From NCBI GenBank assembly GCA_937864375.1, contig CALMJO010000491.1, positions 1 to 6,365 of the forward strand: DNA of 6,365 nt. The letters are read 5' to 3'. How positions within the stretch are numbered: position 1 is the stretch's first letter; each line of letters opens with the position of its first letter. The position numbers were made by a program, and so were the translations under genes. The DNA is from an uncultured Spirochaetota bacterium. GTDB lineage: Bacteria; Spirochaetota; UBA4802; UBA5368. Below, in pieces: positions 1 to 5,314 of this stretch. The notes under the pieces were generated by a model. The model saw only the letters and a list, made by a program, of their open reading frames with translations, was not told the origin of the DNA and ran no database searches.

Positions 1-335
1 ATAATAATCCTTATCACCAGAAAGTGCACTCGTAGCATGTCAGCACTATAACTGTACTATGACGTCAACATGCCCGCACTACGCGTGATTGGAATTTCCG
101 TGTGCAGGACGGGAGCGGCCCGATGTGTCAAGTATTATCGACGAGCGGAAATCGCGACATCATCAAGGACAAGTCCGATATGCACGGAAATATGTCATTG
201 CCCGTAAACCTGCCGCATTACCCTCTTTCATCCCCCCAATCTCGTCAATCCCCCCATCCCCCTTTCCGTGAAGCTCCATTATGTACTCGCACCGATCACT
301 GACCGTCAGCCGATCGGACCCTTATCCAAAAAGAT
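1..335. other. Gene-free upstream region of the oxidoreductase operon
   Basis: I see no believable gene here. The only open frames are short, start at weak codons, have no ribosome binding site and resemble nothing I know. The composition is visibly less G+C-rich than the genes that follow. Items present are an 8-bp palindrome TGACGTCA at 60-67, three C runs at 232-237, 250-255 and 258-262 (G-rich on the minus strand), and an imperfect dyad at 292-317 listed separately. The C6-AT-C5 pattern at 250-262 resembles the C-rich hairpin repeats at 3480-3577 but lacks the G run needed to fold. The end of an upstream gene is not in the window. Confidence 0.6.
292..317. promoter_or_regulatory. Imperfect dyad upstream of the operon promoter
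   Basis: CCGATC at 292-297 pairs with GATCGG at 312-317, and CTGAC at 299-303 pairs with GTCAG at 305-309 around a single central C. The two arms are offset by one unpaired A on the left and CC on the right. The dyad centre lies about 32 bp upstream of the TTGACA box at 336-341. That is a usual place for an activator site, but no known regulator consensus is recognisable. It could also be the tail of a terminator for an upstream gene, although no T run follows it. Confidence 0.3.
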
Positions 336-364
336 TTGACAAATCCGCGAAGCATACATTACTT
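336..364 (+). promoter_or_regulatory. Possible sigma70-type promoter of the oxidoreductase operon
   Basis: A perfect TTGACA -35 box lies at 336-341. The -10 box is weak: ATTACT at 358-363 (16-bp spacer) or TTACTT at 359-364 (17-bp spacer) are the best placed hexamers, and neither matches TATAAT well. If it is used, transcription would start near 370, leaving a leader of about 70 nt before the ATG at 439. A weak -10 behind a perfect -35, with dyads on both sides, would fit a regulated promoter, but that is inference. Confidence 0.35.
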
Positions 365-373
365 GCCAGAAGC

Positions 374-393
374 GCATATTATTTGAAATATGC
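374..393. promoter_or_regulatory. Perfect 7-bp inverted repeat, candidate operator or leader hairpin
   Basis: GCATATT at 374-380 and AATATGC at 387-393 are exact inverted arms around a 6-nt centre (ATTTGA). It sits just after the predicted start of transcription and before the first gene. It could be a repressor site or a small AU-rich leader hairpin. It ends exactly where an upstream in-frame ATG (394) begins, so that ATG would have its ribosome binding region inside the hairpin. This is one reason for preferring the ATG at 439 as the gene start. Confidence 0.35.
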
Positions 394-438
394 ATGATCC
401 ATGATACATTTTGTGAAAACTATTCCGGATATGTCCAT

Positions 439-663
439 ATGACCAAGGCAAAGTGCAAAGTCGTCGTGAAAGGAGAATTATGCAAGGGATGCAATCTCTG
501 CATTGAATACTGCAAGCGGGAGGCGCTGCGCATCGGCGACGAGCTGAACCTACAGGGCTATTATTACGCGGAGGCGAACCCGGAGGGCGAGTGCAACGGA
601 TGCATGGTGTGCACGCTCCTCTGCCCCGAGATCGCGATCGAGGTGTATAGTGAAGGAGAATAA
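439..663 (+). CDS. 2-oxoacid:ferredoxin oxidoreductase, delta subunit (dicluster ferredoxin)
   Basis: This is a 74-residue cytoplasmic ferredoxin-like subunit that should carry two [4Fe-4S] clusters and pass electrons from the catalytic beta subunit to free ferredoxin. Two CX2CX2CX3C motifs are complete: C15, C18, C21, C25 and C52, C55, C58, C62. The second ends in the usual Cys-Pro; the first has Lys after the last Cys instead. Size and position match the delta (KorD/VorD-type) subunit of four-subunit 2-oxoacid oxidoreductases, and the next three genes are the other subunits. The start is uncertain. An in-frame ATG at 394 would add 15 residues that look unlike the family, and neither ATG has a clear Shine-Dalgarno sequence. 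I chose 439 because the protein then begins shortly before the first cluster motif, as is usual. The 3' end overlaps the alpha gene by 14 nt, implying coupled translation. Substrate cannot be read from this subunit. Confidence 0.88.
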   Translation: MTKAKCKVVVKGELCKGCNLCIEYCKREALRIGDELNLQGYYYAEANPEGECNGCMVCTLLCPEIAIEVYSEGE

Positions 664-844
664 GATTTTCATTAGCGGGAACCACGCCTTTGGCGAGGCG
701 GCGATACGTGCGGGCTGCGCGAGCTATTTTGGATACCCCATCACTCCCCAGAACGAGCTGGGCGAATACATGGCCGAACAGCTTCCCAAAAGGGGGGAGT
801 GTTCCTCCAGTCCGAAAGCGAAACCGCGGCCATTAACATGGTGA
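650..844 (+). CDS. 2-oxoacid:ferredoxin oxidoreductase alpha subunit, N-terminal part (frameshifted)
   Basis: This is the front end of the alpha subunit. It begins at a GTG preceded by GAGG at 640-643 with 6-nt spacing, inside the end of the delta gene. Residues 1-49 are typical of the family and include GNHAFGEAAIRAG and the YPITPQ motif at 29-34, part of the domain that helps bind thiamine diphosphate. After the G run at 792-797 the frame leaves the family: the last 15 or so residues (ECSSSPKAK and onward) are out-of-frame nonsense ending at 844. The true continuation is in the frame starting at 799. With one more G in the run, the two parts would join as KRGGVFLQSESE and give a normal 357-residue protein. 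Read the two alpha entries as one gene, 650-1722. Confidence 0.85.
   Translation: MKENKIFISGNHAFGEAAIRAGCASYFGYPITPQNELGEYMAEQLPKRGECSSSPKAKPRPLTW
792..797 (+). other. Frameshift point in a run of six G within the alpha gene
   Basis: Upstream of this run the alpha protein is read in the frame of 650; downstream it is read in the frame of 799. Joining needs a -1 shift or one extra G. Seven G would give Lys-Arg-Gly-Gly-Val-Phe-Leu-Gln, exactly the family pattern, with no residue lost. The homopolymer context (AAAA then GGGGGG) is a classic place for a sequencing or assembly indel. No standard X-XXY-YYZ slippery heptamer is in frame here, so programmed frameshifting is the less likely reading. 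Confidence 0.85.
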
Positions 845-1722
845 TCGGCGCCTCAGCGGTGGGTGCGCGCGTCATGACCTCGTCGTCGAGCCCCGGCATA
901 AGTCTCAAGCAGGAGGGCATCTCCTTCCTGGCCGGCTTCCAGCTTCCCGCGGTGATCGTGAACGTGATGCGCGGCGGGCCGGGACTGGGCAACATCGCGC
1001 CGGCGCAGGGAGACTATTTCCAGGCGACGCGCGGCGGCGGACACGGCGACTACCGCACCCCGGTGCTCGCGCCCGCGTCGGTGCAGGAGGTCGCGGACCT
1101 CACCTACAAGGCGTTCGACATCGCGGACCACTACCGGACGCCCGTGATGATCCTGGGCGACGGGATGCTGGGCCAGATGAAGGAGCCCGTGGTCTTCCCC
1201 GAGCCCATCGCGAAATTGCCGGAAAAAGACTGGGCTCTCCACGGCAGGGGAGACGGCCCCAGCCGCTACCTGGCGTCCCTCATCCTTGACACGACCGAGA
1301 TGGAGCGCCACAACTGGATGCTCGTGCGCAAGTACCAGGAGATCACCGCGAACGAAACCAGCTGGGAAGAATACATGACCCAGGACGCCCAGATCGTCGC
1401 CGTCGCCTACGGGACCACGGCGCGCATCGCCAAGGCCGCGATCAAGCGCGTACGGAAAGACGGCGTGCCCGTGGGGCTCATCCGTCCCATAACCCTCTGG
1501 CCCTTCCCGACGCCCGCACTCCAGGAGCTTGCGCGCCGGGTGAACAGCTTCGTGGTGTTCGAAATGAGCACCGGCCAGATGCTCGAGGACGTGCTGCTCT
1601 CGCTCGAGGGCAAAGGCACGGTCCACTTCCACGGCCGGCCGGGCGGCGTGGTTCCGACTCCCGCGGAGTTCGCGCGCATCCTCTACCGCGAATACCAGCT
1701 GAAGGTGAAGGCATCGTCATGA
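799..1722 (+). CDS. vorB: 2-oxoacid:ferredoxin oxidoreductase alpha subunit (VorB-like), main part after frameshift
   Basis: This frame encodes residues 51-357 of the alpha subunit. The alpha and beta subunits together oxidatively decarboxylate a 2-oxoacid with CoA, giving acyl-CoA, CO2 and reduced ferredoxin. Recognisable stretches, in order, are FLQSESETAAINM, MTSSSSPGISLKQEG, NVMRGGPGLGN, QGDYFQATRGGGHGDY, LGDGMLGQMKEP, and the C-terminal domain with VAYGTTARIAK and GLIRPITLWPFP. This pattern is that of VorB-type alpha subunits, usually annotated as acting on 3-methyl-2-oxobutanoate. The family also includes 2-oxoglutarate enzymes, so the substrate is not settled. The GTG at 799 is only the first possible start codon in this frame. 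It lies directly behind the G run with no proper spacing, and a protein starting there would lack the YPITPQ region, so it is unlikely to be a real start. The gene ends in ATGA shared with beta. Confidence 0.88.
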   Translation: MFLQSESETAAINMVIGASAVGARVMTSSSSPGISLKQEGISFLAGFQLPAVIVNVMRGGPGLGNIAPAQGDYFQATRGGGHGDYRTPVLAPASVQEVADLTYKAFDIADHYRTPVMILGDGMLGQMKEPVVFPEPIAKLPEKDWALHGRGDGPSRYLASLILDTTEMERHNWMLVRKYQEITANETSWEEYMTQDAQIVAVAYGTTARIAKAAIKRVRKDGVPVGLIRPITLWPFPTPALQELARRVNSFVVFEMSTGQMLEDVLLSLEGKGTVHFHGRPGGVVPTPAEFARILYREYQLKVKASS

Positions 1723-2471
1723 AACTTCTGAACGCGTTTCCCAAATACCACAAGCAGAACGTCGTGAGCCATTACTGCCCGGGCTGCGGGCACGGCATCG
1801 TCCACCGCCTCGTCGCGGAACTGCTCGAGGAGATGGACCTTGGCAAGAGGACCGTGTGCGTGAATCCCGCCGGCTGCGCGGTGCTCGCCTACAAGTACCT
1901 TGACATCGACATGCTGGAATCGGCCCACGGGCGCGGGACGGCGATGGCGACGGGGATCAAGCGCGTGCGCCCCGACCTCTTCGTGTTCACCTACCAGGGC
2001 GACGGCGACCTCGCTGCCATAGGCACCGCGGAAACGATCCACTCGGCGAACCGCGGCGAGCACATTTGCGTCATTTTCATAAACAACGCGGTATACGGGA
2101 TGACGGGAGGGCAGATGGCGCCTACCACGCTCCTGGGCATGAAGACGACGACCTCTCCGGGCGGGCGCAATCCCAGGTTCGAGGGATACCCGCTCCACAT
2201 CACCGACGTGGTCGCGAGCTTCCCGGGAGTGGTGTACGCCGAGCGCGTGGCCGTGAACGGACCGGCGGCCGTCCAGAAGACCAAGAAGGCGATCCGCACG
2301 GCATTCCAGTGCCAGGTGGACGGGCAGGGCTACTCGATCATCGAGGTGCTCTCCCCCTGTCCCACGAACTGGAAGAAGACCCCCAAGGAATCCTTCGAGT
2401 GGGTGTCCGAGGTCATGATGAAGGAATTTCCGCTGGGCGTGCTCACGGACAAGCGCGGGGGAGGGGCCTAG
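1719..2471 (+). CDS. 2-oxoacid:ferredoxin oxidoreductase, beta subunit (thiamine diphosphate and 4Fe-4S)
   Basis: This 250-residue catalytic subunit holds thiamine diphosphate and the cluster that takes electrons from it. The thiamine diphosphate/Mg motif is visible as GDGDLAAIGTAE at 94-105 with the paired Asn at 122-123 (INNAVYGMTGGQ). Likely cluster ligands are C20 and C23 (CPGCGHG), C53 (AGCAVL) and C214 (SPCPTNW), the spacing expected in this family. C47 is an additional nearby Cys. The stretch EVLSPCPTNWKKTP near the C-terminus is also typical. Length is normal and the frame is intact. It starts at the ATG of an ATGA overlap with alpha, with AAGG at 1708-1711 seven nt upstream, so translation is probably coupled. 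The sequence is closer to VorA/KorB-type beta subunits than to pyruvate enzymes. The precise 2-oxoacid is unknown. Confidence 0.93.
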   Translation: MKLLNAFPKYHKQNVVSHYCPGCGHGIVHRLVAELLEEMDLGKRTVCVNPAGCAVLAYKYLDIDMLESAHGRGTAMATGIKRVRPDLFVFTYQGDGDLAAIGTAETIHSANRGEHICVIFINNAVYGMTGGQMAPTTLLGMKTTTSPGGRNPRFEGYPLHITDVVASFPGVVYAERVAVNGPAAVQKTKKAIRTAFQCQVDGQGYSIIEVLSPCPTNWKKTPKESFEWVSEVMMKEFPLGVLTDKRGGGA

Positions 2472-2472
2472 T

Positions 2473-3015
2473 ATGCTGGTAAAGATAATGTTCGCGGGCT
2501 CCGGGGGACAGGGCGTCCTCACCATGGGCAACATACTGGGCAACGCAGCCATGTACGACGATTACTTCGTCACCTACCTTCCCGCGTACGGCGCGGCCGT
2601 GCGGGGAGGCACGGCCAACTGCACGATCAGCATCGCGGACGAGGAGATCGCGTCCCCGGTCGCCTCGGCGCCGGATTTCGTGGTGGCGCTCAACCAGCCC
2701 TCGGCCAAGATGTTCGGAAACAGGCTTGAGTCCGGGGGACAGCTCATGTACAATTCGAACGTCGTGCCGGACATGCCGTTCCGCGGCGACATTGACGTCT
2801 ACCCGGTCCCCGCGAACGACATCGCGAAGGAGCTTGGGAGCATCCGCTCTTCCAACATGGTGATCCTGGGCGCGTTTGTAAAGCTGACAGGCGTCATCAA
2901 GATCGAATCGCTCTGCAAGAGCGTTGAATATCTCATGGGCGAAAAGAAAAAGCTTGCGGAAGTTACCGTAAAGGCGATACAGCAGGGATACGACGGGTTC
3001 CCGTTCGGGAAATAA
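2473..3015 (+). CDS. 2-oxoacid:ferredoxin oxidoreductase, gamma subunit
   Basis: This 180-residue subunit belongs to the gamma domain family (POR/KorC), which completes the heterotetramer and contributes to the CoA side of the reaction. The hallmark glycine motif GSGGQGV is at 9-15, and YGAAVRGGTANC at 39-50 matches the conserved YGxxxRGG segment. The downstream region with PDFVVALNQPSAKMF and NMVILGAFVKLTG is also standard. The start is 1 nt after the beta stop, with a strong purine ribosome binding sequence (GGGGGAGGGG) just upstream inside the end of beta. Length is normal for the family and no defects are seen. The order delta-alpha-beta-gamma is the known order for many bacterial and archaeal enzymes of this type. 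Confidence 0.93.
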   Translation: MLVKIMFAGSGGQGVLTMGNILGNAAMYDDYFVTYLPAYGAAVRGGTANCTISIADEEIASPVASAPDFVVALNQPSAKMFGNRLESGGQLMYNSNVVPDMPFRGDIDVYPVPANDIAKELGSIRSSNMVILGAFVKLTGVIKIESLCKSVEYLMGEKKKLAEVTVKAIQQGYDGFPFGK

Positions 3016-3037
3016 ACCGCAGTACAAGGAGGGAGTC

Positions 3038-3466
3038 ATGCCTATCACCCAGGTGAGCGTAGCACTGGAGAACAAACCGGGAAAGCTGAACGAGCTCTGC
3101 GACATTCTCGAAAAGGAGCAGATCAACATAAAGGCGATCATGGCCTCGTCGGTGCTCTCGCCCGTGCAGGTCCACATGATCGTGAGCGACCCGTCCCGCG
3201 CGGAATCCGTGCTCAGGAACAGCGGCCTCACGGTGACCACACGCGAGGTGATCGCCGTGGCGACGCCCGACCATCCCGGCGGACTGAACGCGGTGCTCCG
3301 TCCCCTCATCGAGGCGCACGTGAACATCGAGACCATGTATCCCTTCATCAACCTGAGGGGAGACGAGGCCATCATGATCATGGAGGTCGACAAGATAAAG
3401 GAAGCCAAGGAAGTGCTCAAAAAGCACTGGGTCAAGACCTACAGCGTGGAGATCTACAAGTTCTGA
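3038..3466 (+). CDS. Tandem ACT-domain protein, likely amino-acid sensor
   Basis: This 142-residue protein is made only of two ACT domains and has no catalytic domain. Domain one (about 3-70) has the ligand-loop pattern ENKPGKLNELCDIL followed by INIKAI. Domain two (about 72-141) has DHPGGLNAVLRPL followed by VNIETMYPF. ACT domains usually bind amino acids at a dimer interface and regulate enzymes of amino-acid metabolism; stand-alone tandem ACT proteins are poorly characterised. It begins 22 nt after gamma with an excellent Shine-Dalgarno sequence, AAGGAGGG at 3026-3033, suggesting high expression as the last gene of the oxidoreductase operon. The context suggests it senses an amino acid related to the 2-oxoacid substrate (for example valine, leucine, isoleucine or an aromatic amino acid). 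That is inference, and no ligand residue assignment is attempted. Confidence 0.88.
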   Translation: MPITQVSVALENKPGKLNELCDILEKEQINIKAIMASSVLSPVQVHMIVSDPSRAESVLRNSGLTVTTREVIAVATPDHPGGLNAVLRPLIEAHVNIETMYPFINLRGDEAIMIMEVDKIKEAKEVLKKHWVKTYSVEIYKF

Positions 3467-3486
3467 CTGATTTTTACCTGCCCCCC

Positions 3487-3507
3487 TTACCCCCCAAAGG
3501 GTGGTAA
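3487..3507 (+). terminator. Possible terminator hairpin after the ACT gene
   Basis: TTACCCCCC at 3487-3495 pairs with GGGTGGTAA at 3499-3507 around an AAA loop: eight of nine pairs form, with one C-T mismatch. It lies about 20 nt after the ACT stop codon. No T run follows, so it is not a standard intrinsic terminator. It may protect the 3' end of the transcript or simply be part of the repeat. Confidence 0.35.
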
Positions 3508-3553
3508 AGGCTCCTGCCTGGTGTGTTTAGTATAGGTCATTCTGAATTCAATG

Positions 3554-3568
3554 CCCCCCTCTGGGGGG
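3554..3568 (-). terminator. Possible terminator hairpin after the flavodoxin-fold gene
   Basis: C6 at 3554-3559 and G6 at 3563-3568 form a six-pair G-C stem with a 3-nt loop. On the minus strand it is reached about 35 nt after the stop codon of the flavodoxin-fold gene. The following minus-strand bases (ATTGAATTC) are A/T-rich but contain no real T run. A second G6 run at 3571-3576 offers an alternative pairing. Confidence 0.3.
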
Positions 3569-3601
3569 TCGGGGGGCGGCTAACCTAACATCTCTGTCGT
3601 T

Positions 3602-4174
3602 TCACATCTCCGCCAGCTTCTTTCCCAGCCGTTCGGCCTCCGCCAGGACTTCCGCGTTTTCCCCGATCTCACCGGCCTTCGTGGCGCTTGCATACACGAT
3701 GCCTGCGATGGTCGCACCCACGTAATTGAACGAGTCCTGGAAGCACCGGATCGCGTTCACCGCGCCGGACCTGAACGCGTCGCTGTCGCCAAAGGCGATG
3801 AGAATGCCTATGTTTTTTTTAAAAGGCCGCTTCCCGTACCGGGCGAGGGCGAAGCAGCGGTCCATCCAGAGCTTCGTCTGCGCCGTCATGTTGAACCAGT
3901 GAACCGGCGTGGCGATTACCCAGGCGTCCGCCTCGATGAGCTTTGGGAACACCTGCTGCATGTCGTCCTGGATGACGCACCCCTTCGCGGCGGGGTCCTG
4001 GCACTTCCAGCATGCCTGGCACGGTTTTATGTCCATGCCATGGATGTAGAGGGACTCAACCTGCGCTCCCGTCAGCCGGGCCGATTCGGCGAGGCGCGAT
4101 GCGAGGAGGGCGGTGTTGCCGTTTTTCCGGGGGCTTCCCTGGAGGATGAGGACTTTTCTTGGCTCGTTTGACAT
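3602..4174 (-). CDS. Flavodoxin-fold NAD(P)H-dependent oxidoreductase with Cys motif
   Basis: This 190-residue soluble protein belongs to the FMN-binding NADPH-dependent reductase / iron-sulfur flavoprotein-like family. The FMN phosphate loop is GSPRKNGNT at 13-21, and a second flavin-contact segment is ATPVHWFNMTAQTK at 88-101. Between them lies CQACWKC (C52, C55, C58) followed by C66 in GCVIQDDM. Similar Cys clusters bind a [4Fe-4S] centre in some family members, but many relatives keep the Cys motif without proven cluster binding. The electron acceptor and substrate are unknown. The start codon is supported by GGAGAGG (minus strand of 4181-4187) with 6-nt spacing. It lies 83 bp downstream of the enoyl-CoA hydratase gene on the same strand, so the two may be co-transcribed, although a strong hairpin lies between them. 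Confidence 0.87.
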   Translation of the reverse strand: MSNEPRKVLILQGSPRKNGNTALLASRLAESARLTGAQVESLYIHGMDIKPCQACWKCQDPAAKGCVIQDDMQQVFPKLIEADAWVIATPVHWFNMTAQTKLWMDRCFALARYGKRPFKKNIGILIAFGDSDAFRSGAVNAIRCFQDSFNYVGATIAGIVYASATKAGEIGENAEVLAEAERLGKKLAEM

Positions 4175-4196
4175 TATGGACCTCTCCTAAATGATG

Positions 4197-4221
4197 CGGG
4201 GCGCGAAATGACCGCGCCCCG
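4197..4221 (-). terminator. Strong G-C hairpin between the hydratase and flavodoxin-fold genes
   Basis: CGGGGCGCG at 4197-4205 and CGCGCCCCG at 4213-4221 are exact inverted arms of 9 bp around a 7-nt loop. On the minus strand the hairpin lies about 36 nt after the hydratase stop codon and just before the ribosome binding site of the next gene. The downstream minus-strand sequence (CATCATTTAGG) has no proper T run. It may be a partial terminator or an RNA-stability element that lowers expression of the downstream gene. Confidence 0.45.
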
Positions 4222-4257
4222 TCTATGAATGTTCGCGACCTTCCCGGGCCGCGCGGA

Positions 4258-5043
4258 TTATTTATCCGTGAACTTCGCGTCGCGCTTTTCGAGGAACGAC
4301 GTGGTCCCCTCGCGCTTGTCGTCGCTCTCGCAGCACTCGCCAAAGAGCTCGCGCTCGAACTTGAGGGCCGCGGTGAATTCCATCGCGAGCCCCTCCTTGA
4401 TCGCGCGCATGGCGCGGCTCACGTTCACGCGGCTTTTGCCCGCAATCGTCTTCGCGAGCTTCTTCGCCTCTTCCAGCACCTCTCCCTTGGGGGTCGCCCG
4501 GTTCACGGCGCCGTAGAGCTCCGCCTGCTTCCCGTTGATGAAATTGCCTGAGAGGATGAGCTCGTAGGCGCGTCCCTTTCCGATGAGCCGCGTGGTGCGC
4601 TGCGTGCCGCCGTACCCGGGGATGATGCCCAGCTTGATCTCCGGCAGGCCTATCTGCGCGGTCTCGTCGGCGAGGCGGATGTGGCAGGCGAGCGCCGTCT
4701 CCATGCCGCCGCCCAGGCAGAAGCCGTTGATCGCGGCGATGTAGGGCTTGTCCGAGTTCTCGATGAGGTTGAGGACGTCCTGGCCGTTCACGAGGTACTC
4801 GGCGCCGTCCTTCTTCGTGTTCCTGTCCAGGAACTCGCGGATTTCGGCCCCCGCGATGAAGGCCTTGCCCGCGCCGGTGAACACGACCACGCGGACGGCG
4901 GTGTCCGCGTTGGCGCGGGTGATGGCGTCCCTGATGTCGGCGAGGACCGGCTGGCTCAGCGTGTTCATGGGGGGATTGTTGATGGTCATGACGGCGACGC
5001 CGGATTCATCAACGGTATAATCGCAGAATTTCTGTGCGCTCAT
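4258..5043 (-). CDS. Enoyl-CoA hydratase/isomerase (crotonase family)
   Basis: This 261-residue crotonase-fold protein is of normal length. By family it would add water across the double bond of a trans-2-enoyl-CoA, a step of fatty-acid or amino-acid acyl-CoA breakdown or of butyryl-CoA-type fermentation. The oxyanion-hole segments are KAFIAGAEI at 60-68 and CLGGGMETALAC at 109-120. Both catalytic glutamates of classical hydratases are present: E115 (GGGME) and E135 (GLPEIKLGIIPGYGGTQR). That favours true hydratase activity over the decarboxylase or dehalogenase branches. The C-terminal end FLEKRDAKF is the usual crotonase tail. The start is well supported by AAGGAGC (minus strand of 5049-5055), 5 nt before the ATG. 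It sits between the ketopantoate reductase and flavodoxin-fold genes on the same strand. The exact acyl chain cannot be inferred. Confidence 0.93.
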   Translation of the reverse strand: MSAQKFCDYTVDESGVAVMTINNPPMNTLSQPVLADIRDAITRANADTAVRVVVFTGAGKAFIAGAEIREFLDRNTKKDGAEYLVNGQDVLNLIENSDKPYIAAINGFCLGGGMETALACHIRLADETAQIGLPEIKLGIIPGYGGTQRTTRLIGKGRAYELILSGNFINGKQAELYGAVNRATPKGEVLEEAKKLAKTIAGKSRVNVSRAMRAIKEGLAMEFTAALKFERELFGECCESDDKREGTTSFLEKRDAKFTDK

Positions 5044-5220
5044 ATGGTGCTCCTTGTGTGGTAGAGTGTGGTGCGTCGAATAATTTGAATTGATGATGCA
5101 AAGCTTTCTAAAAGCTCATCGAGGGATGCGCGCATGTCAAACACTATTTGGCGAGGTTAGGGGGGCCGAATCGCATGCACCACGTTCATGGATGCATGGT
5201 TGGTCGGGTGCGGCGAATGG

Positions 5221-5304
5221 CGATCATGCGCGGCCGAATGGCGATCATGTACGGCCGAATGGCGATCATGCGCGGCCGAATCGCGATCATGTACAGTCGA
5301 ATCG
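5221..5304. repeat. Four tandem 21-bp repeats, alternating in type
   Basis: Four exact-length 21-bp units lie at 5221-5241, 5242-5262, 5263-5283 and 5284-5304. Each begins CGATCATG, continues with a variable dinucleotide and ends in CGAATGG or CGAATCG. Units 1 and 3 have CG after CATG; units 2 and 4 have TA, so the array is also two copies of a 42-bp unit. A partial copy (GCGGCGAATGG) precedes it at 5210-5220, a degenerate piece (GGCCGAATCGCATG) is at 5164-5177, and the start of a fifth unit at 5305 runs into a palindrome. The array lies between two minus-strand genes, 178-261 bp upstream of the hydratase start. The 21-bp period equals two DNA helical turns, so repeated protein sites on one face are possible. 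There are no spacers, so it is not CRISPR. The 5044-5314 gap also holds a palindrome ATGCGCGCAT at 5126-5135 and a small stem AGCTTT/AAAGCT at 5102-5116. Confidence 0.85.
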
Positions 5305-5313
5305 CGATTCGAC
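5296..5313. repeat. Perfect 18-bp palindrome ending the tandem array
   Basis: GTCGAATCGCGATTCGAC at 5296-5313 reads identically on both strands. It starts 1 bp after the stop codon of the ketopantoate reductase-family gene (5315-5317) and overlaps the end of the fourth 21-bp unit. The repeat junctions (CGAATNGCGAT) are damaged copies of half of it, so the palindrome may be the ancestral site. It could be a protein-binding site or the stem of a 3'-end hairpin. No T run follows on the minus strand. Confidence 0.7.
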
Positions 5314-5314
5314 C

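Larger units (their letters stand above)
3480..3577. repeat. Mirrored pair of C-rich hairpin repeats between convergent genes
   Basis: The left copy (plus strand, 3480-3504) reads G-C6-TTA-C6-AAA-GGGTGG. The right copy, read on the minus strand from 3577 to 3554, is G-C6-GA-C6-AGA-G6. The two share the layout C6, a 2-3 nt spacer, C6, a 3-nt loop, then a G run, and face each other across about 50 bp of plain sequence. Each copy can fold on its own, and the two could also pair with each other. The gap lies between the 3' ends of the ACT and flavodoxin-fold genes, so the pair may act as a two-way transcript end or be a small dispersed palindromic repeat. Confidence 0.55.

Noticed and set aside
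89..302. Two short plus-strand open frames in the upstream region
   Set aside because: No Shine-Dalgarno, overlapping each other in different frames, Pro-rich ends produced by C runs, and no family resemblance.
480..506. ATG with a good Shine-Dalgarno (AAAGGAGAA) just upstream, inside the delta gene
   Set aside because: It is out of frame with the ferredoxin and stops after eight codons (MQGMQSLH), so the match is coincidental or at most a trivial internal start.
853..1632. Minus-strand open frame of 259 codons opposite the alpha gene
   Set aside because: Composition-driven antisense frame; the plus strand encodes conserved alpha-subunit sequence over the same bases.
1683..3435. Long minus-strand open frames (289 and 330 codons) opposite the beta, gamma and ACT genes
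   Set aside because: Both are antisense to genes with clear motifs, have Arg/His/Val-rich low-information sequence and no ribosome binding site.
5135..5140. TTGACA on the minus strand as the -35 box of a hydratase promoter
   Set aside because: No acceptable -10 hexamer lies 15-19 bp downstream (GAGCTT at 17 bp), so I do not call a promoter; the hydratase may depend on an unseen promoter or on readthrough.
5221..5304. Tandem array considered as CRISPR
   Set aside because: Units are directly adjacent with no unique spacers, and no cas-like genes are present.
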